From positions 1 to 26,718 of the forward strand of contig JAWXCB010000068.1 of NCBI GenBank assembly GCA_034440455.1: a DNA stretch of 26,718 nucleotides. The letters are read 5' to 3'. Source of the stretch: JAWXCB01 sp034440455. GTDB lineage: Bacteria > Bacteroidota > Bacteroidia > Chitinophagales > CAIOSU01. Position numbers and translations under genes: made by a program. Shown here piece by piece: positions 14,118 through 21,315 of this stretch. A model generated the notes under the pieces. The model saw nothing but the letters and a program-made list of their open reading frames with translations. It had not been told where the DNA came from and did not search any database. Each line of letters opens with the position of its first letter. The stretch's first letter is position 1.

Positions 14118-17100
14118 TTATTGAGTGCCCGCATTCCAGCTATTATTCACATCACCCACCTTCACTCCGATAAAATTCTGGTCGGGTTGGTCGGTTGTTA
14201 TGTTTGTGTAGGTTCTTGTTCTCGGAAACGGAAAGGGATTAAAAGGCGGATTGCCGAAATCATGGTCGCTATTAACAAATTCCCATAGCCTGCTATTTGA
14301 TGGAGGAAATTTTGCGGTGTTACTTAACACAACAACCCTGGTAGGCGGAATGTCTGCTGTTGAAACAGTGCCACTGTTATTTGCATCCGCTGCAATGATT
14401 TTGTAAGGCGAATCAAGGCGCGGACTGGCAAGCACATGTCTTCTTATCAGCGAGATGTCAACCGTGGTGACGCCATTGTTGGTTACAATATCATTGTTTT
14501 TAGCAGGAGTGATGGTGTAGTTTCCGCCCACATTTACCGTGAAACTGTAAAGCCCGTTTGCAGTTGTGATAACCGTATTATTTGCATCGCCAGAGAGAAT
14601 CACTCTGACTCCCGGAATTGCTACAGGGGTTGTGGCAGCGGTTTGAATTTTTCCTGAAATAATTACCGTGCAAAGAACTGGCGTATAATTACAGCCGCCT
14701 GCGCCATCGCAGGCATCGCTTGTGCAGAGGTCGCTATCATCGCAACTGTAATCAGAGAAAGTACATTCACCGTTTTCGCAGCCGTCAGTTGTGCAGGAAC
14801 TTTCGTCATTGCAGATTATTTCGAGATAAATACATTCACCGCTAAGGCATTTATCAGCGGTGCATAAGTCTTCATCATCACAGAAAACAGGAACAAAGGT
14901 ACATGCACCATCAGCGCAAGCATCATTGGTACACAAATCCTCATCATCGCATATCATGGGTGTGAATACACACACGCCTTCATCGCAAGAATTTGTCGTG
15001 CAGGCATCGTTATCATCACACGTAACAGGAGCATAGATACATTGCCCGTTATGACAGGAATCAATGGTGCAGGGATTTTCATCCCTGCAAATGATGACTG
15101 AATAATGAATCGCCAGAATGCTGTCGCATCCGTTGGATGAAATGAGCGTGTCAAATTGCGCAGCCTGTGGAATATCTCCCGGGCAAATGAATGAATCCAC
15201 TTCAGTAACGGGAACACACGATGCAATTTTTGCGAGCCAGAAATCAGTGCCGCCCTGATTGCCGCTCACATCGAAATTATTCGATTGAGAATTTCCTGCA
15301 AACACAAATCCGCCTCCCGATGCAAATGCAAGAGAAGATATTTTGTCGGCAGCACTACCTCCCAATGTTTTTTGCCACACAATATTCCCAGAAGCATTCA
15401 GATTTACTGCCCAGCCGTCATTGCCGCCATGATTGCCCGTTACGTTTCCATTTGTTGAAGCGGCATAACCCGCTACAATAAATCCGTCTAAATTATTTGT
15501 GATGGAAAATGCTTCATCGGCAGCAGTTCCGCCCAACGCTTTCTGCCACAGGATTCCTCCGCCTGCATCCAACTTCACCACCCAATAATCAAGATTGCCA
15601 TGATTGCCGGTAACATCGCCATTGAATGATGCAGCGCTTCCGGCAACAACACAGCCCCCATCCATTGTCAGTTCCAGCGCATTCGCTTTATCAGAACCGC
15701 TGCCGCCCAGCGCTTTTTGCCACAATATATTTCCGACTGTATCCAATTTCAACACCCAATAGTCAAACGAGCCGTGATTTCCTGTTACATCTCCATTTGT
15801 GGAAAGCGCATAGCCGGCAACCAAATAATTTCTATCAGCAGTTTCGCGCACAGAATAAGCGACATCACTCAAATTGCCGCCCAATGTTTTCTGCCATTGC
15901 AAATTTCCGTCCGCATCTAATTTCAAAACCCAATAGTCGTGGAAGCCGTGATTGCCCGATACATCTCCATTGTTTGAAAACGTAGAGCCTGCAACGATAA
16001 AACCACTATCTACAGTTTGTCTTATTGAATATGCTTCATCATTGCTGCTGCCGCCAAATGCTTTCTGCCACAACAAATTTCCATCCGTATCAATTTTGAT
16101 AATCCAATAATCGCGTGAGCCGTGATTGCCCGTTACGTTTCCATTTTTTGAAGCGGCATATCCTGCAACAACATAATTATCGTCATTGGTTTGAATCACA
16201 GACGTAGCAATATCGGTAAGAGTGCCGCCATAAGTTTTTTGCCAAAGCACATTTCCGGCAGCATCAAGCCTTATCACCCAATAATCTTCCGCGCCCTTGT
16301 TTAATGTTACATCGCCATTGTTTGAAAGCGTGTATCCCGCAACGATAAATCCTCCATCATTTGTTTGCACGATGGAGTTTGCTTCTTCGTTTGCCCCGCC
16401 ACCCAAAGAACGCTGCCAGGCAAGGTGTGGTAGCAAATTACATTGATAGATGCACGTTCCGTTTACACACGCATCAATTGTGCAGAGGTCAGTATCATCG
16501 CAGTTCATGGGCGAACTGGAACATACGCCTGCATTGCATACATCATCGGTGCAGGGATTTCCGTCAGCGCAATTTTTTGGAATGAATTCACACACGCCAT
16601 CGGTACATCCATCAATCGTGCAAAGTTCATTATCATTACAAAGAATGGAAGTGTAAACACAGTTGTCATTTACGCAGGCGTCACTGGTGCAGAGTTCATT
16701 ATCCGTGCAGAAATCATGCACACACTCCCCCTCCACACACGCATCAATCGTACAGGCATTTCCATCATTACAATTCATCACGCTATTCGTGCAGCCTGTG
16801 AGTATATCACAATCATCCGTGGTGCAGATTTCCTCGTCATCGCAATTCAACGCAGCATGAAAGCAATTTCCCAAAACGCATTCATCCGTTGTACAGGCAT
16901 TATTGTCGTTACAATTTTTCAAGTTAAAAACACAACCTGCTGAAATACTGCAACTGTCCGCAGTACAGACATCAGCATCATCGCATACTAAATCAGTATG
17001 AATACATCCAAGCAAAGCATCACACGCATCGTTTGTGCAAGCATTACTATCGCTGCAATTAATTTGCGTAAAAACGCATCCCGTCACAAAATTGCAGGCA

Positions 17101-20100
17101 TCGCTGGTGCAAAAATCATCGTCATTGCACGTGATGCTTGTAAATACACATGCTTCATTTACGCAGTTATCGGCAGTGCAAGCATCATTGTCATTACACA
17201 CTAAATATTCGCACAGGTCGCAAACGGGAAGGTTTGTGTTTGTACATCCTGTAAGGGGAACACACGCATCGGCAGTGCAGGGATTTTCATCATCACAAAG
17301 GTTTTGCAAAATCACGCATTGTCCATTCACGCAGCCATAATTCAGCGTACACGGGTCGTCATCATCAGGACATTCAACTGCTGTGTAATTGCATACGCCA
17401 TTGGAGCAGTAATTCAAGGCGCACGGATTCAGGTCGCTGCATGTATAATGAATTCTGCCATTCCACTTCCACGGCTGCGAAGGAAATCCAAACGGATAAT
17501 CATTGCCGGTACCTTCTTTCACCCGCAGATTTGCATCCTGCGCAGTTACGTTCCCGACAAAAGAACCAACTGTGAAGCGGATATTCCTGCCGTTTGTAAT
17601 CGTGATATAAAACGAATATGTTTCGCCAGCGGGAATTGTGATGTTCACCGGAATGGGAATCGGTGTCGAAGTATTTGTGCCGTTTGATAAAACACCGGTT
17701 GCGCTGCCCAATAGATTCCATGCACCCGTGTTCATTTCATAACCGACATGTGTTCCCGGCTTGTAATAAATTTTAAAATCAGAAGTGTCTTTGAAATGCC
17801 CTTCAAACGAGAGAATCTTGATAGTATTCACCGCAGTTACGTCAAACATGCCACCGTTTTGTCCTGTGTTTCCTGTGAGAAGAGTAGTAAGCGTGTTATT
17901 GCATACGCTGCAATTCGGAATCGCTTCTTGACTGCACACGCCATCGTTGCATATATCAATCGTGCAAGAATTGCCATCTGTGCATAACGGCTCGCTGATG
18001 CAAATGCCATTCACACAGGTATCGCTGGTGCAGGGATTCTCATCGCCACAAGCATCCGCAGTGCAGGATGAACTTACGCAGATATCATCAAGCGCGATGT
18101 CACTTTCAAAATCCGAACCTGCCTTTCCCGCAAAGCGGAAATGCACAATATCATTTGCATAAGCCTGCAAGTTGATGTTCGCGTTGTTCCAACTTTGTCC
18201 CTGATTGCCGCTGATGTTCCACAAATTTGTCCAGGAGCCGGAGCCAATCGGATTTTCAATATCAACAGAAAGATTGCCCATCGTGGAGCCGAGCATGTGA
18301 TACCAGAAATTGAGCGAAGGATTTTCAACCGTGTTTAAGTCATATCCGGGTGAAAGCAGAAACGCAGTTTGAAAAAAACAGGAGGATGCTTCAACAAACA
18401 AATATTTTCCCGTGCCGCTGGTATGGTCGCCATCAGGACCCGTGTTTTCCGAAGGCGTTGAAAAATCAGCCACGCTCCAATCGCTGTTATCATTAAACGG
18501 ATTTTCCCAACCCGGAGAGGTGAACGCGCCATCGCAGGTGCCATTTTGCACACATGCAAACAGATTATCACCACAATAATTAAACGCATCAAAACTTTCG
18601 CACGAGCCGCCTGTGATAGTGGGCGTAATTCTGAAACGGTAAGGTCCAATCAAATTTGTTTCTCCTTCCGCGCAGGTTTCTTTGATGTAAATATCATACT
18701 CCACATCAGCGAGCAGATTATTCAGCGCAATATTTAATGCCGCAGGATAGCTGCCGGAAATTGATGTTCCGCTGCCCGGAAGAAATCCGGCTTGTCCGTA
18801 TTCAATTGTATAGCCAACGCTTGCATTGCCGGGCAGCCAACTCATCGTTGCGGAGTTGCCGCTATTTTGCGCCACGCTGAGAATGCGCGGGTCAGCACAC
18901 GCGGAATTTGTAATGCCTGAAAGAATAAGTGAAAACGGCTGACCGCCACCGCTCAATGTTCCTTTATGATTTACAACAATGAGGTATTCGCCTGCTATAG
19001 GATTTGCAAGAAAAATCTTCTCCACGTTGTCTCTGAAATTATCTCCGGTGGTTGCTGCGAGCGAGGGTTGCGCGGGTTCAAGCACATAAGGCATATAAGT
19101 GTCACCCGCATGAATAATGCGCATATCCAAATCGTTCACAAGATTGAGCGTGGGAATGTCGTGTCCTTCGGATTGTGGCGCTCCGGGAACATCCGTCCAG
19201 CATATCGTTGCCACTAAAGGCTGCGAGCCGTTGATGGTAATGCTGTGCGTAAACGTTGTTCCGTTGTTCAAGGCGTTTTCCTGAATGTGCGATTCAAGAT
19301 TTGCATCCTCTGAAATCAGACTTGCTGCTTTTCCCGTATTCATCATTCCCCATCCAAACATATAATCAGGACCTTCTGCTGCGCCCGCTTCGTCAGCAGT
19401 ATGCAGCACCAAACCACGCAGCGTTGCAGCGCGCATGTAATTTCCCGGATGAATATTTTCATAATGCTCCTGCAACAAAATACACGAGCCAGCCACATTG
19501 GGTCCCGACATGGAGGTGCCGCTGAATGTGGCATAACGGTCATCGCCTGTTGCAACCGCAGAAAATAAATTAATTCCATTGCCGCAGATGTCGGGCTTTA
19601 TTCTGCCGTCATCGGTTGGTCCCCATCCGCTGAAGCCCGCCATCACCACGCTTGCCGTGCCATTGTAGCCACCGGGAATATCATTCACCGCGCCAACGGT
19701 CAGAATATTTTTTGCGTTTGATTTTGTCGGAAGACAATCATAGCCTGTGCCGCTGTTGCCATCACTTGGATGCGTGTCCGTGAAACTGCCCAATCCCAAA
19801 TGTGTGTGTGGTGTGCCGGGAGGCGGTGCGTTATCATCACGGTCGTTGCCTGCTGATTTCACAATGAGATAGTAAGGCGCATTGTAAGCAATTTGATCCC
19901 ATGTGCGCGTTTCCAAATCATACCACCCAAAGAGATAGGATTCGTTTGCATTGTAGTTAGGATTGCCATACCAGTTCCATGAGCCATCATAGAACCATCC
20001 CGCAACCGTTCCATAAGAATGGTTGGAAACCAACATGCCGTTTGCGCCTGCGGCTGCCATTTCAGAATTGTCAAGATTCCAGTCATACGACCACACGGTA

Positions 20101-20642
20101 GCTTTTGGGGCCATGCCCTTTGCAAGACTCTGTGGAGTGCCATCGCCAATCATCGTTCCGCAAACATGCGTGGAATGGTTGTCGAAATAAGGCGTGTTGT
20201 CTTTGAGTAAAACTCTTCCCGTCAATTGCTCATGCGTAAAGCGCGCTGCGCCTGCATCCCATTCGCCCAGAAACATTCCTTGTCCCTCAAGCGATAAACC
20301 CAAACTACCTCCGGGATACACGGCTTTTGTGTTGGTTGAAATAGCGGCATCGGCATTATCTGCGATATAATAAACGGGATTGCCCTTCGCATCAAGGCGG
20401 ATAAGTTCCACCACTTTGCCCTCCCCTAATTCAATGCGCGTTTTCCAACCTTGCGTTTTTGCTTTGGCGAGGGCTTTTTCTTTTTCTTCTAAATTTTTTA
20501 CGCGCAGCGAATCGGAGAATTGCAGTAAAAGTTTTGTCTTCGTGTATTCAAGCGTTTTATCTTTCGCACGGTCAACCTGCGTTAATGCAGAACTGCAAAA
20601 AAGAGTAGCAAAAAAACAAAATGCAAGATGCTTGGCAGGCAT
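14118..20642 (-). CDS. Giant secreted subtilisin-like protease with Cys-rich, propeller and dockerin-like domains
   Basis: 2174 residues. Order: signal peptide (MPAKHLAFCFFATLFCSSAL); a helical prosegment-like region (~25-100); an S8 peptidase domain (~105-445) with catalytic Asp129 (GEWDAG), His156 (DNHSTHVCG) and Ser377 (FSGTSMSGP) plus oxyanion Asn266 (SAGN); a beta-sandwich with CWTDVPG (~446-575); FN3-like (~580-675); MAM-like (~680-855); two Cys-rich repeats; an unassigned ~150-residue beta domain (~915-1067); 14 Cys-rich repeats (~1068-1401); seven 57-58-residue propeller repeats (~1406-1808); six more Cys-rich repeats (~1850-1991); a Cna-B/carboxypeptidase-regulatory-like module (~1992-2060); and a dockerin-like end (DANNSGTVSTADI and GDVNNSWN). 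No canonical T9SS tail is visible, which is odd for so large an exported protein. Likely an extracellular or surface protease/adhesin. Domain names are from motif reading. Confidence 0.9.
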   Translation of the reverse strand: MPAKHLAFCFFATLFCSSALTQVDRAKDKTLEYTKTKLLLQFSDSLRVKNLEEKEKALAKAKTQGWKTRIELGEGKVVELIRLDAKGNPVYYIADNADAAISTNTKAVYPGGSLGLSLEGQGMFLGEWDAGAARFTHEQLTGRVLLKDNTPYFDNHSTHVCGTMIGDGTPQSLAKGMAPKATVWSYDWNLDNSEMAAAGANGMLVSNHSYGTVAGWFYDGSWNWYGNPNYNANESYLFGWYDLETRTWDQIAYNAPYYLIVKSAGNDRDDNAPPPGTPHTHLGLGSFTDTHPSDGNSGTGYDCLPTKSNAKNILTVGAVNDIPGGYNGTASVVMAGFSGWGPTDDGRIKPDICGNGINLFSAVATGDDRYATFSGTSMSGPNVAGSCILLQEHYENIHPGNYMRAATLRGLVLHTADEAGAAEGPDYMFGWGMMNTGKAASLISEDANLESHIQENALNNGTTFTHSITINGSQPLVATICWTDVPGAPQSEGHDIPTLNLVNDLDMRIIHAGDTYMPYVLEPAQPSLAATTGDNFRDNVEKIFLANPIAGEYLIVVNHKGTLSGGGQPFSLILSGITNSACADPRILSVAQNSGNSATMSWLPGNASVGYTIEYGQAGFLPGSGTSISGSYPAALNIALNNLLADVEYDIYIKETCAEGETNLIGPYRFRITPTITGGSCESFDAFNYCGDNLFACVQNGTCDGAFTSPGWENPFNDNSDWSVADFSTPSENTGPDGDHTSGTGKYLFVEASSCFFQTAFLLSPGYDLNTVENPSLNFWYHMLGSTMGNLSVDIENPIGSGSWTNLWNISGNQGQSWNNANINLQAYANDIVHFRFAGKAGSDFESDIALDDICVSSSCTADACGDENPCTSDTCVNGICISEPLCTDGNSCTIDICNDGVCSQEAIPNCSVCNNTLTTLLTGNTGQNGGMFDVTAVNTIKILSFEGHFKDTSDFKIYYKPGTHVGYEMNTGAWNLLGSATGVLSNGTNTSTPIPIPVNITIPAGETYSFYITITNGRNIRFTVGSFVGNVTAQDANLRVKEGTGNDYPFGFPSQPWKWNGRIHYTCSDLNPCALNYCSNGVCNYTAVECPDDDDPCTLNYGCVNGQCVILQNLCDDENPCTADACVPLTGCTNTNLPVCDLCEYLVCNDNDACTADNCVNEACVFTSITCNDDDFCTSDACNFVTGCVFTQINCSDSNACTNDACDALLGCIHTDLVCDDADVCTADSCSISAGCVFNLKNCNDNNACTTDECVLGNCFHAALNCDDEEICTTDDCDILTGCTNSVMNCNDGNACTIDACVEGECVHDFCTDNELCTSDACVNDNCVYTSILCNDNELCTIDGCTDGVCEFIPKNCADGNPCTDDVCNAGVCSSSPMNCDDTDLCTIDACVNGTCIYQCNLLPHLAWQRSLGGGANEEANSIVQTNDGGFIVAGYTLSNNGDVTLNKGAEDYWVIRLDAAGNVLWQKTYGGTLTDIATSVIQTNDDNYVVAGYAASKNGNVTGNHGSRDYWIIKIDTDGNLLWQKAFGGSSNDEAYSIRQTVDSGFIVAGSTFSNNGDVSGNHGFHDYWVLKLDADGNLQWQKTLGGNLSDVAYSVRETADRNYLVAGYALSTNGDVTGNHGSFDYWVLKLDTVGNILWQKALGGSGSDKANALELTMDGGCVVAGSAASFNGDVTGNHGNLDYWVVKLDAGGGILWQKALGGTAADEAFSITNNLDGFIVAGYAASTNGNVTGNHGGNDGWAVNLNASGNIVWQKTLGGSAADKISSLAFASGGGFVFAGNSQSNNFDVSGNQGGTDFWLAKIASCVPVTEVDSFICPGDIPQAAQFDTLISSNGCDSILAIHYSVIICRDENPCTIDSCHNGQCIYAPVTCDDNDACTTNSCDEGVCVFTPMICDDEDLCTNDACADGACTFVPVFCDDEDLCTADKCLSGECIYLEIICNDESSCTTDGCENGECTFSDYSCDDSDLCTSDACDGAGGCNYTPVLCTVIISGKIQTAATTPVAIPGVRVILSGDANNTVITTANGLYSFTVNVGGNYTITPAKNNDIVTNNGVTTVDISLIRRHVLASPRLDSPYKIIAADANNSGTVSTADIPPTRVVVLSNTAKFPPSNSRLWEFVNSDHDFGNPPFNPFPFPRTRTYTNITTDQPDQNFIGVKVGDVNNSWNAGTQ
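14670..15095 (-). repeat. Cys-rich CTxDxC repeat block 3 (six units)
   Basis: Encodes residues ~1850-1991 of the giant protease: six units of the form C-D-D-x-D-x-C-T-x-D-x-C-x(3)-G-x-C, spaced ~24 residues. Acidic residues between cysteines suggest calcium-stabilised, disulphide-bonded modules resembling the Dictyostelium CTDC-type repeat. Confidence 0.8.
15218..16427 (-). repeat. Seven 174-base repeats encoding a propeller
   Basis: Conserved WQ positions at residues 1409, 1467, 1525, 1583, 1641, 1699 and 1756 give steps of 58, 58, 58, 58, 58 and 57. Each unit reads LWQKxLGG, then DEAxSIxxTxDGGFIVAGY, then NGDVTGNHG, then DYWVxKLDxxGN. Seven units suit a closed seven-bladed beta-propeller inside the giant protease. 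Confidence 0.85.
16440..17441 (-). repeat. Cys-rich CTxDxC repeat block 2 (14 units)
   Basis: Encodes residues ~1068-1401: fourteen units such as CNDNDACTADNC, CDDEEICTTDDC and CADGNPCTDDVC, each followed by x(3-5)-G-x-C. The first two are divergent (NPCALNYC, DPCTLNYGC). Unit length varies from 22 to 28 residues. Confidence 0.85.
17901..18065 (-). repeat. Cys-rich CTxDxC repeat block 1 (two units)
   Basis: Encodes residues ~860-914 between the MAM-like domain and the unassigned beta domain: CGDENPCTSDTC and CTDGNSCTIDIC, ending in a C-S-V-C pair. Confidence 0.8.
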
Positions 20643-20739
20643 TGGGTTGACTCAGGGTGATGTAAAATATGGAATTTCCGTGGGAGAAAAAAGTTTGAGG
20701 TTTATCTTAGATTAGCCCCGTTGAAATTGAGGCATAAAT

Positions 20740-20813
20740 CGGGGTGTAGCGCAGCTGGCTAGCGTGCCACGTTCGGGACGTGGAGGTCGTGGGTTCGAAT
20801 CCCGCCACCCCGA
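20740..20813 (+). tRNA. tRNA-Pro (anticodon CGG)
   Basis: A full cloverleaf: acceptor CGGGGTG (20740-20746) with CACCCCG (20806-20812) and discriminator A; D stem GCGC/GCGT; anticodon stem CCACG/CGTGG around loop TTCGGGA, anticodon CGG at 20774-20776; T arm GTGGG-TTCGAAT-CCCGC. CCA is not encoded. The gene is on the plus strand, divergent from the protease gene. Confidence 0.96.
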
Positions 20814-20890
20814 CACTGTACTATAGAGAGAAGAAAATCAAATCTTACAAAGGAGGAACGCAGTTTAAAAAACTGATCGCTGAGATGTAG

Positions 20891-20905
20891 TCCCGCCTCG
20901 CGGGA
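20891..20905. repeat. Palindromic mini-element 1
   Basis: TCCCGC-CTC-GCGGGA, a perfect 6-bp stem with a 3-base loop, followed by TGCC. It occupies the position of 15 bases of D arm in the duplicated tRNA. Confidence 0.85.
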
Positions 20906-20937
20906 TGCCAAGTTCGGGACGTGGAGGTTGTGGGTTC

Positions 20938-20952
20938 TCCCGCACTGCGGGA
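20938..20952. repeat. Palindromic mini-element 2
   Basis: TCCCGC-ACT-GCGGGA, the same stem as the element at 20891 with a different loop and also followed by TGCC. It interrupts the T arm of the tRNA copy. Confidence 0.85.
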
Positions 20953-20963
20953 TGCCACCCTGA

Positions 20964-21315
20964 CTTTTTTCTTTTAGAGAAACCGAAAATTAGTCAGGAA
21001 GGAAACAGCATATCTAAATCATTAGACCCCGAATTTTTTGGATTAGTTGTTTATAGAAATTAATATTTTTTGATCCCCAAAAGTGAGGCTTCGGGTGCGA
21101 TACACTAAAGAAATTAAACGCGTATGCGCCACATCCTCATTCTGCTTTTGTAGCCAAGTGAACTTTAGTTTTTTGATAATTGCATTCATGGTGTAAGTGT
21201 GTTCATAACCGAAGTATTTATTTCCAACTTTTTCTGACCTTGGTTTCTTATTTCTCTATATTGCGTTTGCCCCTATTTTCCATCTTACTTAATTACCTAA
21301 AGCGAGTAACCTGCG
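20964..21315. other. Gene-free stretch before the large glycoside-hydrolase-like gene
   Basis: About 350 AT-rich bases between the tRNA-Pro remnant and the ATG at 21316. I see no convincing ORF, hairpin or promoter match; the T-run just after the pseudo-tRNA (20965-20970) may be the old terminator. The promoter of the downstream gene must lie here but no clear TAnnTTTG was found. Confidence 0.5.

Larger units (their letters stand above)
20881..20963 (+). pseudogene. Decayed tRNA-Pro copy carrying two palindromes
   Basis: TGCCAAGTTCGGGACGTGGA onward (20906-20937) matches 30 of 32 bases of the true tRNA-Pro (20765-20796). The flanks ATGTAG and CCACCCTGAC match its 5' and 3' ends. In place of the D-arm stretch stands TCCCGCCTCGCGGGA (20891-20905). 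In place of the T-loop 3' half stands TCCCGCACTGCGGGA (20938-20952). The acceptor arms no longer pair well, so it should not function. Confidence 0.8.

Noticed and set aside
16440..17441. Regularly spaced short repeats that look like a CRISPR array at a glance
   Set aside because: Spacing varies and the repeats are codons of CTxDxC units inside one long open frame; no conserved 28-37 base direct repeat with unique spacers.
20881..20963. Second functional tRNA-Pro
   Set aside because: D and T arms are interrupted by palindromes and the acceptor strands no longer pair.
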